Origin: Epiperipatus broadwayi
Taxonomy: Eukaryota; Onychophora; Udeonychophora; Euonychophora; Peripatidae
Reading direction: 5' to 3'
Length of the DNA stretch: 64,000 bases
Assembly: GCA_028023455.1 (NCBI GenBank)
Contig: JAQFVV010000252.1
Coordinates: 1,203,349-1,267,348, forward strand
Position 1 is the stretch's first letter. Each line of letters starts with the position of its first letter. The translations under genes were made by a program, and so were the position numbers. Below the pieces are notes generated by a model. That model ran no database searches and was not told the DNA's origin. It was given only the letters and a program-made list of their open reading frames with translations. This document shows, piece by piece, positions 12,381 through 24,313 of the stretch.

Positions 12381-14736
12381 CTCTGAAGGATATTTTAATA
12401 GTCTTACAAATAAATATTGTTATTCTTTATCATGCAGTTAATTAACAAAAAGGATTTATATCTTATTCAATGTTTTATAATATTTCTTCCTTCATTTATT
12501 TATAATTATATATTTTATGAACTTCCTGTAGTTTCCCACTGAGCTGAGCTGAATGTAGACATAGATAAAGAGTCTCCGTAATAATTTTATATCAGATACA
12601 TTGTTATATTGTTCCATTCATTAATAGAACTGGCGTCCTGGGCATTTACTCGTACAATGTATAAGCACGGTGTTGTGAGCGTAGGTTATAATATATATAT
12701 ATAGTAACATAGCAATTAATTGTTACCTTATGGCCAATCAAAAACAATATATTGGGCAAGCCAAAAACAATATTATATAACCAAACAAAGAGTTGATGGC
12801 TAGCTATTCAAGTACCATATGGCATTGATTTTTAAAACACCAGAGCATCACTCCTCTTGTAGGCAATACCATGGTTAAATATAATTATTAAAATACATGT
12901 TTTTTTTTATAATTCAAGATATTTTATCTTAATTCTTAAAGCATTTTTATCTCAAATATAGGTTCTTTTTAATTATAAATATCTTGCCTTATGTATTTTA
13001 AAATATATTTATCTCAAATATAGGTTCTTTTGCAAGTTTAAAATATTTTGATTGCATCTATAAGTCCTTTTACAAGTTTGAAATAGTTTAATCTCAGAGT
13101 TCAAATTCAGAATAAAATGCATTTGGAATACAATGTTAATTGTAATACTTTAACTTATATGATAGTTATTATTTAAGCTAGACATGGAATATTTAACATT
13201 TCTCTTAATTTATTTTGAAATCTTAGTATTTTAAGAAAATAGAAATAAAATTACATAATAACACAATACTAAGTAGTAAGTAATATATAATTGGTAACTT
13301 GAAAAATATTTCTAAATACTTTACAATTATTTAAATATAACTATTTCACTTCTATTGACCATAAAATGCAGAAATCATATTTTCTGATGCAAATTTGAAT
13401 AAGCAATATCAAAATAATGTAGAAGACAGTAAGGGCATTTTTTATGTGGCCAACTGTATAACAAGTGCATTTGAAATGAAGTAAATAATATAACATTTAT
13501 CTTCTAAGAATGCAGGTAAAATTATTAAATAACTATTAAGCAAAATAAATGTGCTACCATTGGAATGTACTTTTAAAAATTAATCATTAATGCAAACTCT
13601 ATTAAAATAGATTTTCTGATAAATAAATGTGCTAATGCACTAATATCATAATGACAATGAAACACAAGTATTTCATTAATAATAACAATATTTATTTACA
13701 ACATATAATAATCCATATAATAAAAATATTTATTTGCAATAATTATTATTATTTCTTTTGATCTTATATTTCCAAATATAAATAACTTTATACATTGGCA
13801 TACCTTTCTTAAAACCATTTCTACAATTTTCACTGCCCAATATTTCTCTTATTCATCAAAAATTGTCTTTATTTACAAACCAGTACTCGTAAAGTAAAAC
13901 AATATACCTCTATGTCTTTCTCCAGGCTACTAAGAGATATTGTACATTTTTCTTAATCAAAATAATATTAAAAATCAGTGTTGTTTAAACCTAATAAATG
14001 TTAATATGATAGAACAACTATTATGCAATATAAGACACTTATAACATTAGCAATACCTATACTATGCTTTCCATTGATAATCTTCTTTAACTTAAAAAAT
14101 TATAATGTAGCTAATAATGAATTGTAAAGCTGAACATGTCTATGGATATATACTGAAATATACTCTAATACTGAAATCCTATGCATAGTGGATAAGGAAA
14201 ATACAACTAACAAAAATATGAATGAGCATCTGGTTCCATGTGCAGGCAGTGCCAATAAATAAATAAGCCACACTCACTTTCATGAAGAGGATAAACACAT
14301 ATAAAAATACTATAATATCCATTTAAAATTGCCTCAAAAATAATATTACTAATAACAAAAGGTATGGAGATAATAACAATAAATATATGAATAATTATCC
14401 ATCTCATATGCACATACAAAAGCTATATAAATCATTCACTCAGTTTAAGGTTATACATATACAAAGAAAATTATTATTGCATAATGATGATAACACTTTA
14501 TTTATAAACTGTATAAAATTTTCACACACATACTGATATTTATATTACTTCTATTCATAATACTTTTCATAAATATACAAAAGGCTGTTATACCTCTGAG
14601 TACAATCATTTATATAATTTATATAACCATCTGGAAAACTCTGAAATAATACAATTAACCCATAAATAAAACATTCTACTGTATATCTTACCCATTCCAT
14701 TTTGTGAACATTGCTCTTACAAACATATATGTAATA
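12381..14736. other. AT-rich non-coding stretch
   Basis: No gene is seen. At 12900-13100 a loose tandem pattern repeats ATCTCAAATATAGGTTCTTT and AAGTTTAAAATA-type words. A TA run at about 12692-12704 is followed by a segment containing TTATGGCCAATCAAAAAC that was not recognised. The rest shows only simple AT-rich sequence. Confidence 0.5.
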
Positions 14737-14852
14737 TAATAATAATAATAATAACAATAACAATAACAACAGCAACAACAACAACAATAACAATAATAAT
14801 AATAATAATAATAACAACAACAACAACAACAATAATAATAATAATAATAAAA

Positions 14853-14917
<65 letters not shown>

Positions 14918-14918
14918 C

Positions 14919-14953
<35 letters not shown>

Positions 14954-14984
14954 CAACAACAACAACAATAATAATAATAATAAT
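14737..14984. repeat. Compound AAT/AAC trinucleotide microsatellite
   Basis: About 250 bp of AAT units alternating with blocks of AAC units, broken by one AAAAAT interruption near 14850. On the minus strand it gives apparent poly-Leu, poly-Tyr or poly-Cys frames, which are artefacts of the repeat. The patchwork of AAT and AAC blocks fits spread of a point change by slippage. Confidence 0.95.
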
Positions 14985-15128
14985 ACATAAACTATGGCTA
15001 TAATAATTCTAAATATATATATATATATTCCACCTCTATTGCTAAAAGGAGGTTGCCTTAACAACAGGTTGAAATTCTTGATTGCTACCTATATTAGGAT
15101 TGTCTAAGTGTTGAATGGTTTCTAATGG

Positions 15129-15129
<1 letters not shown>

Positions 15130-15173
<44 letters not shown>
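15130..15173. repeat. TA dinucleotide run
   Basis: A nearly pure TA tract with one CA interruption. The DNA to its right (GTAATGGTCACTCTACC...) is richer in G and C than its surroundings and may be the edge of an unrecognised repeat. Confidence 0.9.
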
Positions 15174-15444
15174 GTAATGGTCACTCTACCTTTGATCATG
15201 GAAGGTACCACCAGGTTACTGCATACCTGGAAAAATAGTTTACCATGATCAACAGTTGATGGTAATGATGATTTGCACTGACCAGATCCAGGGAGATAAC
15301 AAAAGATCTTTAAATTTCAGACAATTGAGAAAGTAAAACTAAGACCAACATCAGCAAAACTAAGTTTAAATAATTTAAAAGTTTTATTAAAATCACAACC
15401 AAAAGTATGAAAGTTTGAACTAAGTTTCTAGCTAAGCATGTATG

Positions 15445-15862
15445 AGTAAAAAAGAAAATAACAAATATCCCAGCAGATACACTAATCTTCTCAAAGAATT
15501 TCTTGAAGGGAGAAATGACTTTACTTTGGCTGATGATTTACAAAAAGAAAATAAACAAATCACAATTTGTTTGTTTCAAAAGATTTTCTGAAATATAAAA
15601 AAAAATTGTCTTGTAAAGAATCAATAAATCAGCGTAGACAAGCACACTCTAATATATTGAAACTAAAGGTGCCATTTGTCTGCAGGACAGCTCATGAATA
15701 ATTACATTTAAAGTTACAATGGTTGACACATTTACAAGAAGGGCAGATATAAGGGGAAGATATGTTGTATGTAAATTTTACAAAGAAAACAAAATCCCAG
15801 ATTTCAGTAAAACCAGAACTTTCCAATCGGAAATTGTCAGCCAAATGATGTCAATTTACTAA
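15445..15862 (+). pseudogene. Possible coding-like remnant, unassigned
   Basis: Two short plus-strand segments read more like protein than the surrounding DNA: 15445-15591 (49 codons, with YPSRYTNLLKEFLEG) and 15719-15862 (48 codons, with RRADIRGRYVVCKFYKENK). Between them another frame reads NILKLKVPFVCRTAHE. They could be pieces of one decayed mobile-element protein. The composition is less biased to F, I, L and Y than random frames here. I do not recognise the family, and chance is not excluded. Confidence 0.2.
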
Positions 15863-18684
15863 GCTACAATAAATTAATCAAAAATATTTCTCAAGTAGAC
15901 AGGTAAATAATAAGAAAATTATTAATATCTGCCAAGTGTCAATCAATACTGTAAATTGCACAAAAGCTAATAAAAGAAATTTCTCAATATGGACTCCACA
16001 ACATAATAAAAGAACAATTCAAAATTACAAGACATGGCATTAAAAAATAATATACTTCACACACAAATAGATAAAAGAATACATTAAATGATTATGAAAT
16101 AAAATAAATTTATGCAAACATTTACTTTAGATTGACAGAGATTTTACTAGAAATTAGGATTAGCCCTGGAAAGAATACTTAAGAAAGTACCTTTGGTGTT
16201 GGGAAGTTCAATGAGTACTTGGTTGGGTACAGGTAAGATTGAGTGAAGTCTTCAAATGATCTACTCTTTAAATGGCAGTGAATGTGGAGGCATGTGGATA
16301 AATCAGTCTTAGTTTAGGCTTTTATGTCATAATTGGAGAGAACATCTAGACAATCAGGATCCATCTTAGAGTGGGTTTAGCAGTGCATCCTTGTGATTTG
16401 ACTACATAGGGTGTAGAATACCATATGGTAAGGTAAACATGATTAAATATGAATCTCCATAAGGTAATATAAAACAATCACAAATCAGTCAAGGGAATTA
16501 GCTGCATTGTTACTCCTGGAATAATCTAGGTCAAGACACCTAGAATAATCACAACTATGAATAAAAATCTGAATAATCTGCCCTAAACACAGGTTTACTT
16601 ATATGCCACTTTTATCTCCCATGTAATCTTTCCTTTTTTTAATTATAAGTCTTAGCCCAGGGCAAATCTCTATCTCGCACTCAATCTTAATTAATAATTC
16701 TGACAAGAGATTAACTTATTAAAAATAATTAATTAATTAAATCACTTTTTTTAGATAAATTAAAATAGATTTATAATTAAGCAACAAGAATGCAATCAAC
16801 TTTTGATTTAAAAAAAACTTTTCATAAACAAGAATGCAATTAACTTTAACTTTTTTTAATTAAAAAAAAAACTTTTCCAAAAGATAAAACAAAATGTTAA
16901 TTTTTCTCTTTTTAAAGTTTTTACAAAATTAACTTAAAACAGATTTTAAAACAAAACTAATTACAGAAAAGAAAAGAAATGTGTATGTGTGAATCTACTT
17001 TTATTATATAACAGAATAAATATTAAGTCTTTAAAATAACTATGAAAGTCATGATCGACTTTTGAAGTCGATAATATCCAGTTCAATATATATATATATA
17101 TGGTAACTATAATATCCTTTTTACGAGATTAAAAGTTAATTTCCCTTTTTATAAAAAAACTATCTCTTTTCAGTCCTTTTACTATCTTTTTCAAGTGATA
17201 TATGAACACATACACAGTCCTTAATTAAGATAGAGCAGACACATATATGCAAAAATATTTTGAGAAAAAGTTTGCAATAATTTCCCAAATTTAAAATAAC
17301 AGTAGTGATGGCAATAATTTTAATAGCAAACAGTTTCTTTTAAAACACATTTTTCAGTGCAATGTAAATTAGAGGAGCAATGAACAGAATGATAATTCAT
17401 TATTTCAATTTTTCATGAAGTTTTATTATTATAAGTTGACTGCTATAAACTTAAATTATATTTATTTATTTTCTAAATATATTATCAATATGTTTGAAGC
17501 AGTCAGCAATTTTAAAAAATTCAAATAAATAAATGAATAAGTAAACTTGAAATTAATAGCTATATTATTTGTTTTAATAAATAACAATCTAGATATAGTC
17601 TTTTCATTATGATAACTAAAAAGTTTTTTTTATAAATTTGTCTTTTATGATAATTTTATAAGACAATTTTAAATAATTGTCACTGCTTTTTATAGGCTTA
17701 ATATTTTTGTAGAAATTCATCTTTCTATGTCTGATCTTGACATAAGTAGATTGACTATTTTAGTAGCCATAACTATTATTAATAACTAATTAAAAGTTAA
17801 TTTAAATGCACCAAAGATAGTCTTATAAAAAGTTTAGAATCCAACTAATATTATATAATAATTAAATAACATACTTTTCCTCATGTAACTTCTCTTTTCC
17901 TTTAGCTTTTTAAAAAAATATTAGAATTTTTTAGTATATTTTAAAATTATTTGTTAATAAATTGAGTAAATGCCTTCAGGAGAAATATTGCATGGATAAC
18001 TTGCTGCTTCTCTACTCAGTCATGAAGATGATAAAAACCCAAACTTTACATTGACTTTTTTAAAAAATAGTTAAATAAAAACCAAATAATTTACTCCACA
18101 ACTAAAATAAAGTTAAAATTTGAAGTGATGATTTGAAGAACAGATTTTAAGTGAAATGAAGCATCAGTAAATTTTTAGTGTGTCTATTGCTCTTTTCTCC
18201 ACCCATGCATGAAGATTTTTATTGCATTTTCTTTTTATAAAACCAACCATTTATAGGTCTAAATTATATTTAAATTAATAGTGTATTATTGAATTTTTAA
18301 TTGATCTAACCTTGACCTTGCACTTTAAACCCAGACAATTTGATCCTGTGATCATCTAGATAATAAATGAACTTGTTAATTAATGATTTTTATCAACTTA
18401 AAATAATTATCAAATCAATTATTTAATAAAATTATTAACTGATTTTCAAATTAAACATTATTTTTATTAAATATACTATTTTCAATTTATTTTACTCTTT
18501 TTACTTTATCCTAACTAAAATCTTTTAACATAATAACAGATATATCCAATTTTAAAATACCCTTATTACTTTAATAAGTCTATTTAACTTTCAATATTTC
18601 ACATACATGCTTCAAGCATGAACACACTCGTGCACATTAAATATAATCATTTTAATGCAATGAAAATAAATTAATTATTGACTG
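15863..18684. other. Non-coding stretch, nothing assigned
   Basis: At 16140-16560 the base composition is more balanced (for example TTGGTGTTGGGAAGTTCAAT), which may be an old transposon body, but no terminal repeats or frame were found. From 16600 to 18684 the DNA is very AT-rich. Short words recur (ATGCATGAAGATTTTTATTG near 18205 and a similar TCATGAAGATGATAAAAAC near 18019), without a clear unit. Confidence 0.4.
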
Positions 18685-19255
18685 ATATTTAAAATCAATT
18701 AAAAATCAAACTACAATAATAAGTCAAATAATGCTGAGATACTAAAAACAGTCTGACCATTATCAATGCTCTGACCACTTAGTACCATTTATGTATGGGT
18801 CAACTATAGAGTACATTTTTAAAGAAATAATAAATAAAATCAAATGTAGTGCATGGAACTTAAAGGATATCTATTTTACACTAACCAGAATCATCATCAT
18901 CTGAATGTTCATAATATTAAAAACAAATCCCTACTCTGAATGTTCATAATATTAAACATAACCCTCTACTCCATAACTAACTGTTATGCACAAATATAGC
19001 TCAGGAAGCAAGACCTCTATAAACTGTTACTGTAAACAAGAAATAATTAACAAAATAAAGCAGCTTATTATAAATCTCTTCAAATAATTCCTAAGTTTAT
19101 CCTATTATAAATAAACAGTTTTATTGGGATCATTTTTAAAAATCCTAGAACATTAAGCTATCATGAAATAAAATCACACACACACTGCAATGTATAAAAC
19201 AGAAATTGGATAGAATAAAAAAATTAAGCCTAAAAAATATTTTAAAACAATTATT

Positions 19256-20997
19256 GATGTTGATTTAGTATGCGCTCACGACCGCCATTTTGAATTACAA
19301 GAACCACCCAAACCATGCTGAAACATCCAACCGATAAATGACATCGATCAAAATGGCCATTTTCGTAGGAAAAAAAAACCAAAAATCGGAATTTTCATAT
19401 AAAAAAAAAAACCAATCACGTGACTAAAATATTATAACACAAAAATCGCAATTTTCATAAAAAAAAAAACCAAAATCGGAATTTGTCATAAAAAAAAAAA
19501 AAAAAACAATCACGTGACTAAAATATTATAACACAAAAATCGCAATTTTCATAAAAAAAAAAAACCAAAATCGGAATTTGTCATAAAAAAAAGCCAATCA
19601 CATGACTAAAATATTATAACACAGAAATCGCAATTTTCATAAAAAAAAAAAACAAAATCGGAATTTGTCACAAAAAAAAAGCCAATCACGTGACTAAAAT
19701 ATTATAACACAAAAATCGCAATTTTCATAAAAAAAAAACCAAAATCGGAATTTGTCATAAAAAAAAAAAAACCCCAATCACGAAAAAAAAAAAAACGTGA
19801 TTAAAATATTAAAACACAAAATCATATATGCCAAAAGATTATAACTTTTAAAAAAAAAATCATATTTCAGTTTATTAAACCATTTACTCATCCTAATCAA
19901 AATGATGACTTAAAATTAATAGATTTAAAATACTATATGCCAAAAGATTATAACTTATAAAATCGGAATGCTAAAAATGTTAAAAAATAATGATGAAAAG
20001 ATTTTAAGCCATAATTATATTTTCATCCAGTTATAAAAATGGAATCACGAGACAAAAAAGGCGGCAAACATCTTGAATACACGTTATCTACATCTACATC
20101 AATCTTTTTAAAAAAATCATATTTCAGTTTATTAAACCATTTACTCATCCTAATCAAAATGATGACTTAAAATTGATAGATTTAAACTTTTTTTAAAAAA
20201 AAAAACATATTTCAGTTTATTAAACCATTTACTCATCCTAATCAAAATGATGACTTAAAATTAATAGATTTAAAATACTATATGCCAAAAGATTATAACT
20301 TATAAAATCGGAATGCTAAAAATGTTAAAAAATAATGATGAAAAGATTTTAAGCCATAATTATATTTTCATCCAGTTATAAAAATGGAATCACGAGACAA
20401 AAAAGGCGGCAAACATCTTGAATACACATTATCTACGTCTACATCAATCTTTTTAAAAAAATCATATTTCAGTTTATTAAACCATTTACTCATCCTAATC
20501 AAAATGATGACTTAAAATTAATAGATTTAAAATACTATATGCCAAAAGATTATAACTTATAAAATCGGAATGCTAAAAATAATGATGTAAGAAAGATCGG
20601 TGATTGCTAGTTTAAATTTTAGTTTGCGAGTTTATCAAACATATATGAACTAAAGCATATGAATTTTTAAACAGAAAAAGTGAAGGAAAAATTGAGAAAA
20701 AATATTAATTAAAAACCCACATGTTCAATTATAACTTCTACTTACCAGAAATTCTTGCTTTGTCCCACATGGATACAGTTTGAATTTCATCTTCTATTGT
20801 CAAAATGGAGTCTACTCTTGATCGTGTGAGATCCACACATGCTGGAGAAATCTATAATTTGCCTTGATACATTGAACTCTTGAAATCGAGACAAATCTTG
20901 CTGCACCCAAATCTCTACTTATTTACATGCAAGTGATTGTTACCATCAAAAAATGAACACAGAAACATGTTTAAAGAAAATAAATACATTTTATTAT
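19256..20997 (+). repeat. Left arm of the foldback element
   Basis: Outermost block holds ATTACAAGAACCACCCAAAC and AAAATGGCCATTTTCGTAGG. Then come about five units with ACAAAAATCGCAATTTTCAT and CCAATCACGTGACTAAAATA (near 19414, 19511, 19597, 19687, 19785). Next is the CATATTTCAGTTTATTAAAC module, present four times (near 19862, 20105, 20205, 20463), and finally the inner unique block with the exon-like segment. Confidence 0.9.
20746..20851 (-). other. Exon-like 106-nt block, left arm (outward reading)
   Basis: On the minus strand the block starts after an AATTATAG acceptor-like end and stops at CTG before GTAAGT (a full consensus donor, 20745-20740). One frame is open across all 106 nt and gives 35 codons plus one base: ISPACVDLTRSR, then VDSILTIEDEIQTVSMWDK, then ARIS. 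The partner block in the other arm has equal length. The protein family was not recognised. It could be an exon of the element's own lost gene or a captured host exon. The acceptor side lacks a strong pyrimidine tract, so the splice reading is only moderately supported. Confidence 0.4.
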
Positions 20998-21128
20998 TAA
21001 TTACAAATATTTACTTTAAAATTCTTTAGGTTTTTAAAAATCTTTGTTTTGTTTAATTACTTTAAAATATGTAATAATTTTATATATTTAAAGAAATAGA
21101 AATAAAAACTCAGCGTTGTTGACATGTG
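20998..21128. other. Central spacer of the foldback element
   Basis: 131 bp of AT-rich DNA between the arms, containing TTTTATATATTTAAAGAAAT and ending CAGCGTTGTTGACATGTG. It lies between the two outward-pointing exon-like blocks. If those are ever transcribed, the promoter would be expected in or next to this spacer, but no firm promoter motif is visible. Confidence 0.6.
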
Positions 21129-22869
21129 ATAATAAAATGTATTTATTTTCTTTAAACATGTTTCTGTGTTCATTTTTTGATGGTAAAAATCACTTGCATG
21201 TAAATAAGTAGAGATTTGGGTGCACTGAGATTTGTCTCGATTTCAAGAGTTCGACGTATCAATGCAAATTATAGATTTCTCCAGCCTGTGTGGATCTCAT
21301 GCGATCAAGAGTAGACTCCATTTTGACATTAGGAGACGAAATTCAAACAGTATCTATGTGGGACAAAGCAAGAATTTCTGGTAAGTAGAAGTTATAATTA
21401 AACATGTGGGTTTTTAATTAATATTTTTTCTCAATTTTTCCTTCACTTTTTCTGTTTAAAAATTCATATGCTTTAGTTCATATATGTTTGATAAACTCAC
21501 AAACTAAAATTTAAACTAGCAATCACCGATCTTTCTTACATCATTATTTTTAGCATTCTGATTTTATAAGTTATAATCTTTTGGCATATAGTATTTTAAA
21601 TCTATTAATTTTAAGTCATCATTTTGATTAGGATGAGTAAATGGTTTAATAAACTGAAATATGTTTTTTTTTTTAAAAAAAGTTTAAATCTATCAATTTT
21701 AAGTCATCATTTTGATTAGGATGAGTAAATGGTTTAATAAACTGAAATATGATTTTTTTAAAAAGATTGATGTAGATGTAGATAACGTGTATTCAAGATG
21801 TTTGCCGCCTTTTTTGTCTCGTGATTCCATTTTTATAACTGGATGAAAATATAATTATGGCTTAAAATCTTTTCATCATTATTTTTTAACATTTTTAGCA
21901 TTCCGATTTTATAAGTTATAATCTTTTGGCATATAGTATTTTAAATCTATTAATTTTAAGTCATCATTTTGATTAGGATGAGTAAATGGTTTAATAAACT
22001 GAAATATGATTTTTTTTTTTAAAAGTTATAATCTTTTGGCATATACAATTTTGTGTTTTAATATTTTAATCACGTTTTTTTTTTCGTGATTGGGGTTTTT
22101 TTTTTTTTATGACAAATTCCGATTTTGGTTTTTTTTTTATGAAAATTGCGATTTTTGTGTTATAATATTTTAGTCACGTGATTGGCTTTTTTTTATGACA
22201 AATTCCGATTTTGTTTTTTTTTTTTATGAAAATTGCGATTTTTGTGTTATAATATTTTAGTCACGTGATTGGCTTTTTTTTTATGACAAATTCCGATTTT
22301 GTTTTTTTTTTATGAAAATTGCGATTTCTGTGTTATAATATTTTAGTCACATGATTGGGTTTTTTTTTTTTATGACAAATTCCGATTTTGGTTTTTTTTT
22401 TTATGAAAATTGCGATTTTTGTGTTATAATATTTTAGTCACGTGATTGGCTTTTTTTTTTATGACAAATTCCGATTTTGGTTTTTTTTTTTATGAAAATT
22501 GTGATTTTTGTGTTATAATATTTTAGTCACGTGATTGGCTTTTTTTTTATGACAAATTCCAATTTTGTTTTTTTTTTATGAAAATTGTGATTTCTGTGTT
22601 ATAATATTTTAGTCACATGATTGGGGTTTTTTTTTTTATGACAAATTCCGATTTTGGTTTTTTTTTTATGAAAATTGTGATTTTTGTGTTATAATATTTT
22701 AGTCATGTGATTGGTTTTTTTTTATATGAAAATTCCGATTTTTGATTTTTTTTACCTACGAAAATGGCCATTTTGATCGATGTCATTTATTGGTTGGATG
22801 TTTCAGCATGGTTTGGGTGGTTCTTGTAATTCAAAATGGAGGCTGTGAGCACATACTAAATCAGCACCC
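21129..22869 (-). repeat. Right arm of the foldback element
   Basis: Reverse complement of the left arm in module order. The outer 85-90-bp array has about eight units, against about five on the left. The CATATTTCAG module occurs three times, against four on the left, because one block of about 250 bp (with CACGAGACAAAAAAGGCGGC) is present once rather than twice. Total arm lengths are nearly equal although the internal counts differ. Confidence 0.9.
21275..21380 (+). other. Exon-like 106-nt block, right arm (outward reading)
   Basis: Mirror partner of the left-arm block, now on the plus strand, between AATTATAG (ending 21274) and GTAAGT (21381-21386). It encodes ISPACVDLMRSR, VDSILTLGDEIQTVSMWDK, ARIS in the same frame. 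By eye the two blocks differ at eight positions with no indel. Four changes are silent third-position changes, and the other four alter three codons (T/M, I/L, E/G). The alternative frame that is open here has a stop in the left arm. Confidence 0.4.
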
Positions 22870-24313
22870 TTATTTAATAACTAATTGATTAACAATAAAT
22901 AATAAAATATGAAATTTAAAACATTCATTTCATCTAAAAAATATATTTTCATAAAAATTATAATCAATCATTTGATTTCTATTTATAAATTAACTTTTAA
23001 TTAAGGTATTTTTTAAAAATAACTAAGAGTTGAAAAAACAACATTTTCAAAATCAAAGATAAGAATCCTTGATTTAGTTTAATTAGCATTTTTAGAAAGG
23101 AAAAAAGAAAAACATGTTTTCAAAATAAAAAAATTTAATTTACAAAAAAAAATTTCTAAAAATTATTTTATCATTTTGAAGAGAAAATTGACTGGATTTT
23201 AAAAAAAAATTTTTTTTTTCACAACTTAAAACTATTAACTTAATGAAAATATTTAAAATTATCATTTCTTACAAAAACAAAAAAATCTTTTTTTTACTCA
23301 CATGAAAATTTAGTGTGCACACATAAAATACCTTTAATCATGATTTGATTCTTTTGTAGGATCCTTCTATCCAATTATAATTTCCAGTTTTTCAAGTTGT
23401 TTTCTTCTTGAAAACTTCTACACATGTACATGGTTAATTTCTTCTTTTCTTGGTTTGCAGTAATTTTAAGTTACAAAATAGCAAATTTAATCAATTTCTT
23501 CCCAATAAAACTTCCAGATATGATTAGCACAGACAGAGATTTATGCTCTTGGTTGAAAACAAATTTGCAGATTACTTTAAATAGCAATTATTCTATATTT
23601 TTATGCCAGTGAAGTCAGGTGGATGTCTAACTTTTAGCTAAATTTTGCACATAGTTTTTATTGTACAAAACATTTTTATGACTAAACTCATAATATGCTA
23701 AAAGCTTGATTAAAATTTCTGCTTCTTTCTTCTTTATTAACTGGATTAAAACTTCACTGCTCTTTCTTCAAGAGCTAAGTTAGGAATTTTTTTATCAAAC
23801 ACTTGCATCTTCTGATTTATTCAGACCCCCATTTTTTTTTCTACAAAATTTTGACTACAATCTAATCACAATCTGTCTCATATAATTTTTGTAATAGCCA
23901 ATTAGATAATTTTTTATAAATACAAATTGTTTATCCATTTCCCTCCTTAATCATAGATATTCAAAAATAAGTCAAGAACTTAAAATAACATCATAAAATT
24001 CTTGGCATTTCTTTCTAATTAAAAAAAATTCTTGCAAAACAGAAAATGAAGATAATCAGTTAAATTGCATGGATTTGATTATTTTGCATTGAAAAGAGAT
24101 AAAGAAAAGACAATTCTGATTAATTAAAAATAAAATTTACCACAATATTAAAATCCTGTTTTGTTTTGTTTTTTTAAAAAAAAAAAACCTCTTAAACATA
24201 AAACTTTTATTTCTTTTTGAAGGTAATATCTATTACATTATTTACAAAAGAAAATTATTTTCTCTTAGCACATTTTAAAAAAAAAAATTAAAAGTTTGAT
24301 AATTAAATAAAAT

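Larger units (their letters stand above)
19256..22869. mobile_element. Foldback element, 3.6 kb, with about 1.74-kb inverted arms
   Basis: Left arm 19256-20997, spacer 20998-21128 (131 bp), right arm 21129-22869. The outer ends read GATGTTGATTTAGTATG on the left and, reverse-complemented, GGGTGCTGATTTAGTATG on the right. The element is flanked by TTATT at 19251-19255 and 22870-22874. The related LTRs at about 35.45 and 41.77 kb carry one TTATT at the same place (ATTATTTAATATCTG), so they show the empty site. Order of modules in each arm, outside to inside: a terminal block of about 125 bp, an array of 85-90-bp units, an array of longer units, and a unique inner block. No transposase frame was found. 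It resembles Foldback or Galileo-type elements in shape only; superfamily is unknown. Confidence 0.9.

Noticed and set aside
14551-15064. Long poly-Tyr, poly-Cys and poly-Leu frames on the minus strand
   Set aside because: They are readings of the AAT/AAC trinucleotide microsatellite in different frames and have no start context or conserved flank.
19380-19800. CRISPR-like array of regular repeats
   Set aside because: Units are contiguous tandem repeats without unique spacers, in a eukaryotic transposon.
19256-22869. Pair of LTRs in inverted orientation
   Set aside because: Arms lack TG...CA ends, primer site and poly(A) signal order, and the target duplication lies outside the whole palindrome, so it moved as one unit.
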